Of a stretch of 64,000 bases of DNA, positions 1-10,900 are shown in pieces (position 1 is the first letter of the stretch; each line of letters starts with the position of its first letter). The stretch spans positions 53,699,521-53,763,520 of the forward strand of contig NC_083587.1 of assembly GCF_027579695.1 (NCBI RefSeq), read 5' to 3'. The notes under the pieces were generated by a model. It had not been told where the DNA came from. It worked only from the letters and a program-made list of their open reading frames with translations, and did no database searches. The position numbers were made by a program, and so were the translations under genes. This DNA comes from Neoarius graeffei. Lineage: Eukaryota > Chordata > Actinopteri > Siluriformes > Ariidae.

Positions 1-835
1 ACTGGGGCGGTAATATAGGAAGAAAAGCACACAGACAATGACATTTTTTTCCAGTCGGTGATATAAGAACGTCATCGATGCCTGGTTGCTTATTTGAGAT
101 TTTTTTTTTTCCCAAAGAAATGTTCCTGTATTTTATCACCTTATAATTATTGCCTTTCTCTGTTCCATGAAGTTCATGATGGTTCACAGATTCCTTAAAA
201 ACCATACGCACAGCTATTTGAATACTACAACAACTACTGAAGCGAAGCACAACACTACTAAAATGCACGAGAGTCCTTAGACACGATTTTGCTGTTCCAA
301 CAAGCCCTGTAAGCACTGCCTCACCAGGAAGTTGTGGGTTGATCTTACAGGACTGAGAGGCACAGTAACCTGGACCTGTGAGCAAGAGCCTCATCATTTA
401 AACAGGCATTTCTAGCCGATGGAATCTGAGAGAGGTGCACATGTAACATCTGGTGTTCTGCATTTATGAAGGACCATGATGGACTGTCGTCATGCGTGAA
501 GTTTAAAAAAAAAAAAAAGACTTGTGGAGTTCAGCTGAATCTGTACCTTCATACAAACGACAACTGGAAATTGCATGTACATCTGTGCTTGTGCATTGGA
601 TCTGTGACCGTGATCATTTTTGTTTCCCAAAATCTGGACGATCATAATAAACAAATGCAATACCTTCAAACTGCTACTGCTGTTGTGATAATTAAGAGGA
701 GTTGGAAACCTACCTTATACAGGCGTTTTCAAAAGAATTGATATCATTTCACAATCTAATAACTTTGCCAGTTCTTGTTCAGTTGACCTTAAATTTTAAC
801 AGCATGCGTGGAAACAGGTCAAAATTTTATGTTGA
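1..835. other. Leading stretch with no supported gene
   Basis: No coding exon could be recognised. There are short A and T runs and an AATAAA-like signal near 646-652 (aataaac). The 91-codon ORF at 466-741 crosses a 13-base A run and resembles no family I know. The stretch could be the 3' UTR of a plus-strand gene lying to the left, or simply repeat-derived DNA. Confidence in any function is low. Confidence 0.2.
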
Positions 836-865
836 ATGTTTTTTGTTTTTATCTTTTTAGGTATA

Positions 866-1038
866 AAAATGCCATTCACTGGAAAAGAAAAGGCGTTTTG
901 TGTGTTAGAGTACGCTCGAACACAGTCGAACAAGACTGTACAGCGTGCATTTATGAGAGAATTCTCTAAAAATGCACCAACCGCAATGCAGGTTTGGACA
1001 CGGCGCAAAAGGTTCAAAGAGGAAGTCTGTCCGTGTGT
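866..1038 (+). pseudogene. Helix-turn-helix (DUF4817-like) transposon ORF fragment broken by a SINE
   Basis: The frame opens MPFTGKEKAFCVLEYA and continues through a helix-turn-helix-like stretch to WTRRKRFKEE, which resembles the N-terminal DNA-binding domain (DUF4817 type) found in many animal transposon proteins. After about 57 codons the frame runs straight into a SINE inserted in the opposite orientation. The SINE's duplication, GTCTGTGAAATT against GTCTGCGAAATT, marks the break exactly. Beyond the SINE no continuation of the protein is evident, so this is a truncated copy. Family assignment is from memory of the motif. Confidence 0.45.
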
Positions 1039-1050
1039 GTCTGTGAAATT

Positions 1051-1424
1051 CATCTCATCTCATTATCTCTAGCCGCTTTCCTTCTACAGGGTCGCAGGCA
1101 AGCTGGAGCCTATCCCAGCTGACTACGGGCGAAAGGCGGGGTACACCCTGGACAAGTCGCCAGGTCATCACAGGGCTGACACATAGACACAGACAACCAT
1201 TCACACTCACATTCACACCTACGCTCAATTTAGAGTCACCAGTTAACCTAACCTGCATGTCTTTGGACTGTGAGGGAAACCGGAGCACCCGGAGGAAACC
1301 CACGCAGACACGGGGAGAACATGCAAACTCCGCACAGAAAGGCCCTCGCCGGCCACGGGGCTCGAACCCAGGACCTTCTTGCTGTGAGGTGACAGCGCTA
1401 ACCACTACACCACCGTGCCGCCCC
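1051..1424 (-). mobile_element. tRNA-headed SINE, family A, full length
   Basis: On the minus strand it starts with the tRNA-like head (A box TGGTGTAGTGGTTA, B box GGTTCGAGCCC). It continues through a body containing the TCCAAAGACATGCAGG motif and ends in the tail GATAATGAGATGAGATG. Twelve-base target duplications flank it at 1039-1050 and 1425-1436 with one mismatch. The length of about 375 bp matches the other family A copies in this window. It interrupts the helix-turn-helix ORF. Confidence 0.9.
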
Positions 1425-1585
1425 GTCTGCGAAATTGTTCATGGAATCCACATACCTTTTTTGAATTTCTCATTCAAATTTTGAGGAATAAATCTTATAT
1501 TGCTCAACATTAAGCCTGTTCAGTTTCATTTGCCTAGACCCTGGGTGCCCACTACGTCGATCGCGATCGACCAGTCGATCTTGAA

Positions 1586-1908
1586 CACTCTAAAAAATAA
1601 AGGTGCTTCAGTGGTTCTTCAAATCTCTGGATGGTTCCATGGAGAGTCAAAACTCTGTGATGAACCATTACATTATGCGAAAGGTTCTTCACATTGGAAA
1701 TGGTTCTTCAGAGCCTGGCATTCTCTTACCATTTGCTGGTCAATGCACATAGGTTATGTTTACACAAATCTGTCTTCACTGCTCAAACAAATGGTTTAAA
1801 TGGTTCTTTAAAGAACTGTTGCATGAACGGTTCTTTGAAGCCCTGAAAAAGGTTCTTCTATGGCATCGCCCTGAAGAACCGGTACTGGCCCCATTATTTT
1901 TTAGAGTG
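1586..1908 (+). mobile_element. 323-bp CACTA-like MITE, copy 1
   Basis: It has perfect 15-bp terminal inverted repeats, CACTCTAAAAAATAA and its complement. Dinucleotide AA lies on both sides, consistent with a 2-bp target duplication. The interior is rich in GGTTCTT and AAGAACC motifs. A copy of identical length lies inverted at 3424-3746. The CACT start and 2-bp duplication suggest the animal EnSpm/CACTA superfamily; this is inference from the ends, with no transposase present. Confidence 0.8.
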
Positions 1909-2313
1909 AAGGCAGGGATGGTAGATCTCATGATTGATATGTAAATATTAATATATTTGTTATGAAATTACAAAAAAAAAAAGTCGTGGTCATTTTTACA
2001 TGTAAACAAATTCGCTTTTTCCCTGAAGCGAAATGTCAGCCAAGCGCTGCGTCAAAAAAAATTGTTACATTAGGTTACCATGACAACCAGCAAAATGAAA
2101 CTGCTGGTTTCAAAGATGCAGCGCCGTGATTTAGGAAACTTCCGAAACCTCGCCTCGGAGCTGGAGATGCAAGGGAGGGCGTTTGCGCAACTTAACAGTG
2201 CGTGCTACACTGAGCAGATTGAAATTCTCCAGTCAGAGTTTGAGAAGCGATTTCAAGGCTTTGCTTTGCTCGAGCCACTAGCTACATTCATGTGCCACCC
2301 ATTCGGGGAAGAT

Positions 2314-3796
2314 CAGGGGCGTTGCACCAAATTCTGGGCCCTATGCACAAGGAGTGGCCATGCCCCCCCCCCAAAAAAAAGCTCACCAGTTAACAGTGCT
2401 GAAAGTATCTAACAACAAGGGCGTACTACCAGTCCAGTCAGTTATGTAGCCACACATTAATCTAACAACTCTTAAATGAATAAAAAATTCTAATCACACA
2501 ATACGTCACTGAATCTTTGTTTTATTTGCAGAATGATTAAAAGTTGTAACAGTAAATGCCACCAAAGGTCACCAAACATAATAGGCCTGCATGAAAATTG
2601 AGCACCTTTGCTGAAGAGAACAGATTTTTATCAAGTAGCTTATTTATTACATAAAAGAAATGCCATTTCCAGATTTCTACATTAACAAAATACTTCCTTT
2701 AGAATGAAAGGTAAACGAAACTTGACTCTCTTGTCATTTTTCATTTTAAAAAGGGCAAAAAGAAAACAGGCTTCCACAAAGTGCTAAACACTGGAATTTA
2801 TACCCCAGCTATTAGCCTAATTATGTTATGGCCCAATATAATTTAATTTTCGATTAGTATACTATTGCAATGCAGAGAAAAAAGTTATGTTATTTCTAAT
2901 TTTGTGTTGTGCAGTTTTTAACACTGACAATCACGGTGGTATTGAAGCATTTATAACTGCGGGTGTTCATTTACTGTAGGCTATTTGCTTTCACACTTGG
3001 GCTCGCCTTTCTTGGGAAAGAAGTTTTGAGCAGTTGCGTTCCCTCATTTCTTTTCTTGTCTCTTTCCTGCCTCTCTTTTCGTTTCTAAAAACCGGAATTT
3101 GTTTTCTTGTGCATCATCTTCCATAGCACAGATAGCCTACAACGCGCAGCGCTGCTTCAGCAGAATGAACGCTACGTTAAATGCGCTTAGTTAAAAAAGC
3201 CCGGTGAAAGCGGACTAAACCATTTCGTGCAAAAGGTGGGGGGGCCTGTCCCCAGACACTATATGTAGGCTAGGACAAACAATTCAATCCATTAATCAAA
3301 CGATTTATTTACCCAAAACATTACATTTACATTAGTCAGCAACATATATTGTGATCTTTAAATGGTATTGATATTTAAAGGAAAATAAAATTACAGACTC
3401 CTCAAGGGCCCTCCCCCCACTTGCACTCTAAAAAATAATGGGGCCAGTACCGGTTCTTTAGGGCGATGCCATAGAAGAACCTTTTTCAGGGCTTCAAAGA
3501 ACCGTTCATGCAACAGTTCTTTAAAGAACCATTTAAACCATTTGTTTGAGCAGTGAAGACAGATTTGTGTAAACATAGCCTATGTGCATTGACCAGCAAA
3601 TGGTAAGAGAATGCCAGGCTCTGAATAACCATTTCCAATGTGAAGAACCTTTCGCATAATGTAATGGTTCATCACAGAGTTTTGACTCTCCATGGAACCA
3701 TCCAGAGATTTGAAGAACCACTGAAGCACCTTTATTTTTTAGAGTGTGGGGCCCTGGTAACTCAGTCCCCCTTTTCCCTCCACTACGACGCCCCTG
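2314..3796 (+). mobile_element. hAT element 2, copy A, inserted in a transposase ORF
   Basis: The ends are CAGGGGCGTTG and CGACGCCCCTG. A perfect 8-bp duplication GGGAAGAT flanks it at 2306-2313 and 3797-3804, which identifies it as a hAT insertion. No intact transposase is present. On the minus strand near 3010-3127 there is a relic reading [12 protein letters not shown] that resembles the charged N-terminal exon of ZMYM1-like hAT proteins. A second copy of the same element lies inverted at 20841-22794. A 323-bp MITE sits inside this copy only. Confidence 0.85.
3424..3746 (-). mobile_element. 323-bp CACTA-like MITE, copy 2
   Basis: Its ends (CACTCTAAAAAATAA) and length equal those of the copy at 1586-1908, in opposite orientation. 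TG flanks it on both sides (3422-3423 and 3747-3748). The sister hAT element at 20841-22794 has an uninterrupted CCACTTGGGGCCC at this point, which is the empty site and proves a 2-bp duplication. Confidence 0.85.
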
Positions 3797-4802
3797 GGGA
3801 AGATACTGAGGTGGATTCCCTCGCCTCAAAAGTTGCGGCACTGTTTCAGCTGAACACGTCTGCCGTGCAAGACGAGATGCTGATGCTGCAGTCTGACATC
3901 GAGTTGAAGTCCAGGGCGCATGGGCCGTTTTGGAATTTACTCACGGAGGCGAAGTACCCGAACATGCGGCAATGTGCCACCTCCTTAACCGCATTGTTCG
4001 GCTCCACTTATTTGTGCGAGTCGGCCTTTTCGCATATGAAGATCATTAAGTCCAAATACCGCTCCAGTATGTCCGACGATCATCTCGAGGCCTGCTTGAG
4101 GCTCGCTACCAGCAGCTACTGTCCGGACTATGCAGCCCTCTCTGACTCCCTCCAGTGCCGATCATCATCGGATTAAGATCTGATTTAGGGCCTACATCAG
4201 TATGCTATGCATTAATGTTGTGCTGTTGCTAAGTTCCACGGTAAAAAAAAAAAAAAGAGAAGAAAGAAGGAAAAAAATATAAAAGAAGGAAAAATGTTTT
4301 TATATAAAATTGTTATAAATGTCAAATCTCTGTCTAGCAGGCTATACAAAAGTCAATTGATGTGAACAAAAATGTTTTGGGGTTTACAATGCCTGTCTGA
4401 ATGCATTTAACTTTTTTTTCTAAACATAGCCCTTTTTTTTTTACAGTGGGCTTGTTTCATGTTTACATATTAGTAGTTTGCGGTTTATAAAAGTTAACAG
4501 TGATTTGAACAAAAATACGTTTAGGAGTACAAAGCTTATGCATTTAACATAATTTGAATGTAAATTTCAGTCACCTTTTTGCATGCATGTTTGCATATTA
4601 TTAAACAAATTGCATATGAATGTTTATAAATCAAAACAAGTGTCATTATTGTTGTTATTATTATTATTAGTAGTAGTAGTAGGCCTAGTAGTAGCAGTAG
4701 TTATAGTAGGCCTAGTAGTGGTAACAACCTAGTCCGAGTAGATCATATTAACATGGTCATTTTAAAAGTAGCTCGCGAATCAAAATATTGTGGGCACCCC
4801 TG

Positions 4803-5122
4803 GCCCTAGACTATGTAGTTTCTGGGACATTTACATCTCAATATCAATTTTTTTTTTAAAACACCTTGTATTTGCGATACTTTTTGCATTAACGTGCACA
4901 ACAGGTTAGTTCCAGCTATTACTGATATTATAGCAGCTATAAACAGCCTTTCCCCCACTAACCTTTCTTTTTGCCAATGCTTATCAAATTACAGAGAAAC
5001 CGGAAAGCATGCCGTCCTAAAGGCTTTTCTGATACGGGAATCCTAAAACTGACACTGGAGACTCCTTCCATAAACGTTAAGCAAACATCTGTCAGAAAAA
5101 TTCACAAACTTTTCCGTTTGAG
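4803..5122. other. Intergenic stretch with no identified content
   Basis: No ORF or terminal repeats of note were seen. It precedes the 8-bp duplication of the hAT element at 5131-6434. Confidence 0.2.
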
Positions 5123-5130
5123 AGTACGGC

Positions 5131-6434
5131 CAAGGACGCGTTATCCTAATGGGCTTCATGGGCAGCTGCCCAGGGCCTCAGCCACTAGGGGGCCTCGGAG
5201 GTAGCGAGATCGGAAAATATGAAATGATATTTTCAGAAGTTTTGATCATATTGATAACATTTTTGACGCATTTCACGACCCGTAAGGAAGCCCACCTTGT
5301 CCCGTCATATAAATCACCCGTCACTGTCAATATGATCACTGTCCACCATGTCTTCACACGCTACGCCAGCTTGAGTTCAATGATTTAATTAATGACTTCA
5401 CTTTCCAGGCGGCACGGTGGTGCAGTGGTTAGCGCTGTTGCCTCACAGCGAGACAGCAAGAAGGTCCTGGGTTCGAGCCCCGGGGCCGGCGAGGGCCTTT
5501 CTGTGTGGAGTTTGCATGTTCTCCCCGTGTCCGTGTGGGTTTCCTCCGGGTGCTCCGGTTTCCCCCACAGTCCAAAGACATGCAGGTTAGGTTAACTGGT
5601 GACTCTAAATTGACCGTAGGTGTGAATGTGAGTGTGAATGGTTGTCTGTGTCTATGTGTCAGCCCTGTGATGACCTGGCAACTTGTCCAGGGTGTACCCC
5701 GCCTTTCGCCCGTAGTCAGCTGGGATAGGCTCCAGCTTGCCTGCGACCCTGTAGAAGGATAAAGCGGCTAGAGATAATGAGATGAGATGAGACTTCACTT
5801 TCCAGAAAAGTAGGAAAGTGCCCTTGTAAGTTGACCCATGGCTGTCAAACTGAATGCGCAAAGCTGTGTGCCACTGCTGTTTGGGACATTACGTGTGTGA
5901 AAGGATGAAATGTTTCACATAGCCTAACATTTTGAGATTTATTTCTGAGAAGCAAGATATTTTTCTTTCTTTGTTATCGCTCTTTGTTTTCACAAGTTAA
6001 AAGTCGCCTGGATTCCAAAATGAAAACGAACGGTTATATACCAAATGAATGTTCTTGTTCTGAATACTGAAGAAACTGTTGTAGGCCTAGGTTATGTTCT
6101 TGACATGTTGTTCACTGACTCACTCATTCAAAGGCTTCTTGAGGCTAAACTTTAGTTAACCAGACTTGTTAACCGTGATTTCTGATGGATTTTTTCACCA
6201 TGCAATTGCCTATTTCACCATTGCTTTTTCTCGATTAAATAGGTGTTGATGGATATAAAGTTTTATCGTTCAATAGTATTTCTAATTGTGCCACTGTCAT
6301 TATTTAAGTTTCTGTGTCTAGTTAGACAGGCACGTCTGAGGGGGTGAATTTGCTGAGCGCAGTTGACAACAGGCGGGGGTGGGGCCCCGGGGGTGTGTCT
6401 GCCCAGGGCCTCAGCAAGGGTTAACGCGGCCCTG
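5131..6434. mobile_element. hAT-type non-autonomous element with internal SINE
   Basis: Its termini CAAGGACGCGTTA and TAACGCGGCCCTG are imperfect inverted repeats. A perfect 8-bp duplication AGTACGGC lies at 5123-5130 and 6435-6442. There is no transposase ORF. Sub-terminal motifs CCCAGGGCCTCAG occur near both ends. A family A SINE sits at 5409-5790, so the element proper is about 0.9 kb. Confidence 0.85.
5409..5790 (+). mobile_element. tRNA-headed SINE, family A
   Basis: It is full length, from head GCGGCACGGTGGTGCAGTGG to tail GATAATGAGATGAGATGA. A perfect 15-bp duplication GACTTCACTTTCCAG lies at 5394-5408 and 5791-5805. A short insertion after CACAGC slightly lengthens the tRNA-like region. 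It lies inside the hAT element at 5131-6434. Confidence 0.92.
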
Positions 6435-6442
6435 AGTACGGC

Positions 6443-6950
6443 GTGCGCATTTTGGCTGCCGCTTCTCACCATAGCTTTTGTTTTTTTTCTTTGTGTGTTC
6501 GTGTAGTTTGATGCTTGTTTTTTGTTTGCGTGTTTTGTCCGCTGGTTGTGGTGCACCATGGGTGATGCCTGTGCTCCTCACTATGGACTGCAGTGAGCTC
6601 GTTGCTCTTTTAACATCAGGGTTGTCCAGCTCTCTGTGCGGCAGTGCTTTTGTGCTTGGTGCGGTGTTCTGAGCGATGTTGCCTGGCGGCATCACTTTGG
6701 CAGTGCAGGTGGTTTGGGACATACCGGCACTGTGTGTGGCAATGCTTTTGTGCTCGCTTTGTGGACCCATGGCGTGGTGTTCCGAGTGATGTTCCCCGGC
6801 GGCGTCATGCAGTGTGGGATTTATCTTCGTGCACCTGGTGGGACTGTGGTAGCGACGCCATTGGAATTACACCCTGCCCCCCCCCAATTGTAAAGCGACC
6901 TTGGGTGTGAGAAAGGCGCGATATAAATTGAACTGATGATGATAATATCA
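6443..6950 (+). repeat. Non-LTR retroposon 3' part with conserved tail
   Basis: The last 60 bases carry TTGTAAAGCGACCTTGGG and GGCGCGATATAAATTGAA followed by a GATGAT run. This is the widespread teleost LINE/SINE 3' tail. The upstream part contains a diverged internal duplication: GGCAGTGCTTTTGTGCT near 6639 and GGCAATGCTTTTGTGCT near 6738. The ORFs here are short and overlap the duplication. The 5' limit is not defined. Confidence 0.45.
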
Positions 6951-7399
6951 ATGATTTTCCTTGTTAAATAGTTTAATCTGTTCATTATTAGGCTTATAAG
7001 GAGTACCAACATACAAGTCCTTGTAAATGAGCTGTTACTATAGCAACGATACCATATCAGAACCAACATGTTAATATAAACTTTACAATTTGCATTATTG
7101 CCAGAACCATGCTGTTATAGGAAATTAATCAACACGTGGCCAACAGTTAACCCAAACTGGACTTGGTCACTTCTTTTTTTCATTAGATTTAAAATAAAAT
7201 AAAAATCCATGCGTTTGTTGGGTATTTTAACACTAAATACAATTCTATTCCAGTCTGCTGGTAAAGTGGTGTTCAAAGTGCTAACGAGTTTAAAATTAAC
7301 GCACAAATGCAAGGGCTAGAACACAAGATATTTCACATATACTTGTACACAACACACTGTCCAGTATTGTATCATTTGTAACACAGTTCATTCCTCAGT

Positions 7400-7686
7400 G
7401 TGGAACTACTGCTACAGAGACGGTAAAGACACCAGCGTCCTCACACAACAAAATATCCATTAGTGACTCTGAAAAGGAACAAAACACAAAGCACTAACCT
7501 ACAATGGAATCATATTAAAACACACAATTGCTTATTTTTTAATATATAGATACAGATCTGATCCATTCACTTATAAATACAGAGAGATATTAGTTTAAAA
7601 AAAAAATCCTGTAAACACGATGGGGAAGGTGGTCACACACTCCGGAGTGAGCAACTGAGCAAAGAGGATCTCAGAACAGGAATGAA

Positions 7687-7724
<38 letters not shown>

Positions 7725-7861
7725 AGAGAGAGAGAGAGGGAGGGAGGGGTGGAAGGATAAATATAGCAACTCAATGAAACATCATCTCACACTTCTTCAC
7801 TAGGAATGAACAACAGAGCTGTGGGATGTGCTGACGCACAGTGCTGGATTATTTTTGTGGA
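7400..7861 (-). other. atp6v1c1: Probable atp6v1c1 3' UTR with CT-rich microsatellite
   Basis: This is the non-coding sequence downstream of the stop. It holds a purine run on the plus strand at 7690-7749 (GA/GGGA repeats), which reads as CT-rich in the mRNA. A candidate ATTAAA polyadenylation signal on the minus strand lies at 7538-7543. The true 3' end is not determinable here. Confidence 0.35.
7690..7749. repeat. (GA)n with GGGA interruptions
   Basis: About 60 bases of GA dinucleotides interrupted by AGGGAGGG blocks. Confidence 0.95.
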
Positions 7862-7960
7862 TTATTTGAAGTCGAGCATGTTGCAGTCGATTTTGTAGTA
7901 GACGTAGGGGTAATACTCCTGCTGGCTCAGATTCAGCCCGGGAATGTCCATTGTAGATTG
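7862..7960 (-). CDS. atp6v1c1: atp6v1c1 coding exon 12 (residues 352-383 and stop)
   Basis: Encodes [19 protein letters not shown] to NMLDFK and TAA. The acceptor is TTTCTCTAG. The sequence C-terminal of residue 354 is close to the human C1 C terminus. Confidence 0.96.
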   Translation of the reverse strand, partial: QSTMDIPGLNLSQQEYYPYVYYKIDCNMLDFK

Positions 7961-10900
7961 CTAGAGAAAGCAAAGAAAACAGAAATTCTTTAAAAAAAAA
8001 AAAATCATGATTACTGATTTCTGCCTTTCTATCTGAATTCAAAAGGTATTTTAAATTTTTCATTTTTCAAAAACTAATACAGGTCGGAGGGCGGCACAGC
8101 GTTTTAGTGGTTAGCACTGTCGCCTCAAAGCAAGAAGGGTCTGGGTTTGAATCTCATGGCCGACTGAGGTCTTTCCGTGTGGAGGTTGCATGTTCTCCCT
8201 GTGCCTGTGTGGGTTTCCTCCACAGTCCAAAGACATGTGGATTAGGTCAACTGGCTACTCGAAATTGCCTATAGGTGTGAACGTGAGTGTCGATGCATGT
8301 TTGTTGATCTCTGTGACAGATTGGCAACCTGGGATTGATGCCAGCTTCCCCATGACCCTGACAGATAAGCGGTTTCGAGAATGGATGGATAAAACAGGTT
8401 CATCATCATTATACCACAGTTAGGTTTCTTTTTTTCAGGGTGGCAGTGGTGTACTGGTTAGCACTGTCGTCTCACAGCAAGAAGGTTCTGGGTTCGAGCC
8501 CAGCGACCGACGGGGGCCTATCTGTGTGGAGTTTGCGTGTTCTCCGGGTGCTCTGGTTTCCCCCACAGTTTAAAGACTTGCAGTTAGGTCAACAGGGGGC
8601 AGCCATGGCCTGAGGTTGGGCTGAAGTGCCCTTGAGCAAGGCACCTACCTCCCAACTGCTCCCTGGGCGCTGTAGCATAACCACCCACTGCTTTGGGTGC
8701 GTGTGTGGTTTTTTCACTGCTTCAGATGGGTTAAGTGCAGAGGAGGAATTTCACTGTGTGCTTAAGTCTGTGCTTGAGTGTACGTGTAATAAATAAAGGC
8801 TTCTGTTTAGTTAGACATTTTAACAATGGAGACTTCATGTTGGTGGTTCACCACTTCAGATTGTGCAAGTGCAAAAGAAAAAAACCCACTATAATTGTTA
8901 CCTACCAGTAAATAGTGTTTAAAATAGTATCTATAATTTAAGGTCAGTAAAACATTTGGTTCTCCACAATTTATACAACTTGCAATAAATGTCTTATTGA
9001 TGTAATCATCTTAATTTCAGCCATTCCTGCTGGTCCAGGGAATCAAACCAGCAACCTTTTAGTCCCAAAGCTGCTTCTTTAACCATTAGGTCATGGCTTC
9101 CCATAAGCATAAAGTCAGCATGTGCAAACGTTTGCACAAACTCAACTATGTCATTTAAGGGAGATCGGACCATATCGTTAATTTTGCTTTATTCTGTATA
9201 ACTAAATCATGAAATAGATGCTTCTCTTCAGGGGAAACTCCAGTCTCACGCCACACCCATTCAGAATGAACGGAAATAAGAAACCCTTAAAGTGCATATC
9301 ACGGGTAAATTCAGGAGCAAGATTGATGTAACTCTCCGATTTTATATTAAACTTTGGTAAAATATCTGTAACATTCTGCATTCTCTGCAATTTTTTTACC
9401 TTGCACAATACCAGAAAAATTCAGTTGAAATCAAGCCATTTGAGGCGAATTGGTCCGCCTCTGAAAAAACTTGGCGTTTGGATTTCCCAGCAAACGTTGA
9501 TTTTCATGACGTCGCGTGCGGGATGCCTCCTTCTGAATCCTACGTCAGCGCTGGTTTGTTTATGAGAAAACAACCTGGTGGTTTTCTGCAAATTTCTTCA
9601 ACGTTATCACGTAATTATTAAAACGGTTAATAGATGTATCGTAGGAGGGTGTAGCAACACCAATCTTGATGGGATTAGTACTCATCGTTTCCCAAAAGAC
9701 CGGACAATGAGAGAGAAATGGGAGCGCTTGGTCTACACAGGCTGTGCACTGAAACTCTGCAAAGCTCTCGCAGCCTGCTGGCGCTTCCGCAGGTAACGTC
9801 ATGAATCTGGCTCCAGACTCCCTTGGGATTTTTCCAGATGCATTTTATTTTATTTTTTTCTGCTGTAGACAGATGGCTTTGTGCAAAATTACCCCTCTGG
9901 ATGAGTGTGTAAAGGGACATACTTTCATATTAAAAAAAAAAAGAAATTGGTCCAGAATATGTACTTTAAGCTGTGGCCGCTCTGTGTGTGTTACACTGAA
10001 TCTTGGTCCACTTACATCAATAATCGCAGCAGCACTGCTGTCCAAATGCTTATAGAGCTCATACAGCACTTCCCTCAGCCTCTTCATGTTCTTCTTATTC
10101 GGCTGCAGCAGCATGGCCTGGAAATTCACAGGTAAGCCGTACCTGCACAGGTGAGGATGAGCACCGTTAACACACAGCACACAAACAGTTTTTTCAATTA
10201 ACGCAATTGCATGCGTGTATGATGTCCGAAGTTCCTCCCTTAATTTGAAGCATATACACAGAGCCATGGCCTCACTTTCGTTTATAAATGCCTTGAGACC
10301 TCAAGAATGGCACAGGAATAGTTTTAAGCATTAACAATGAATCTAATAAAATAATTTTTATGATTAAAGTGATTCATATAGGTAGCGGTCTGAGTGAATG
10401 ACCTTGACGTCCGTAACGTCACAGCAGGAAGTCTATCGGTCTCCTCGCCATTTCCGCTATACTAAAACACAGAGCTGACTGCAACTCCGATCCTCCATTT
10501 TGAGCTAATTTATCACCATGCCACGTAAGTGTGTTGCTGGCGGGTGCAGCAACACGACAGAAGGTGGATTTACGTTGCATTCATGGCCCAAGAATGTTCA
10601 AACTGCAAAGATTTGGATGTGTTTTGCGAGAAGTTCACGGGCACATTGGGCGCCTACGAAGTGGTCTCTCCTCTGCTCTGCACATTTTACTGAAGACTCG
10701 TACGAGACCTCTGATCTGTTGAGGAGCGTTGGCTATAAGCCTGTATTGAAAGAGGGTGCAGTACCAACAATTAAAGGAAAAGAAAACTATAAGAAAAGGA
10801 AGGTAAGTTCAGTTGCACCAGTTCTCCCGGAGTGTGAGCCGAGGGTTGTTGCTAAAACCTGGGACGGAACAGGACATATTCTCGCTCGGACAGTGACCTC

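Larger units (their letters stand above)
2080..4176 (+). pseudogene. hAT transposase C-terminal region, interrupted by hAT element 2
   Basis: Coding sequence runs from 2080 to 2313 and resumes at 3805, ending at the stop at 4174-4176. If the inserted element and one copy of its 8-bp duplication are ignored, the frame is continuous through the junction. The last part contains a hATC dimerisation-type block (SAFSHMKIIKSKYRSSMSD, around 4030-4080) close to those of ZBED5/SCAND3-like hAT proteins. The N-terminal zinc finger and most of the catalytic core are absent upstream. The copy is therefore dead twice over, by internal deletion and by insertion. Confidence 0.8.
1540..4802 (+). mobile_element. 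hAT element 1, internally deleted, host to three other insertions
   Basis: The left end CCTGGGTGCCCAC and the right end GTGGGCACCCCTG are imperfect inverted repeats. The flanks gcctagac (1532-1539) and gccctaga (4803-4810) are a one-base-shifted relic of an 8-bp duplication. Inside is the C-terminal part of a hAT transposase on the plus strand. The left arm carries a 323-bp CACTA-like MITE, the transposase ORF carries a second hAT element, and that element carries another MITE copy. The 5' part of the transposase is missing, so this is a non-autonomous derivative. Confidence 0.8.

Noticed and set aside
466-741. 91-codon plus-strand ORF
   Set aside because: It crosses a poly-A run, has no domain, and lies in unassigned AT-rich sequence.
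3391-3841. Minus-strand ORFs in the MITE (repeated at 1500-1944)
   Set aside because: They repeat exactly in both MITE copies and show no protein family.
5505-5762. Long ORFs across family A SINEs (also 21503-21922, 22108-22506, 25118-25483, 50625-51155)
   Set aside because: The same peptides recur wherever the SINE occurs; they are chance frames in non-coding repeats.
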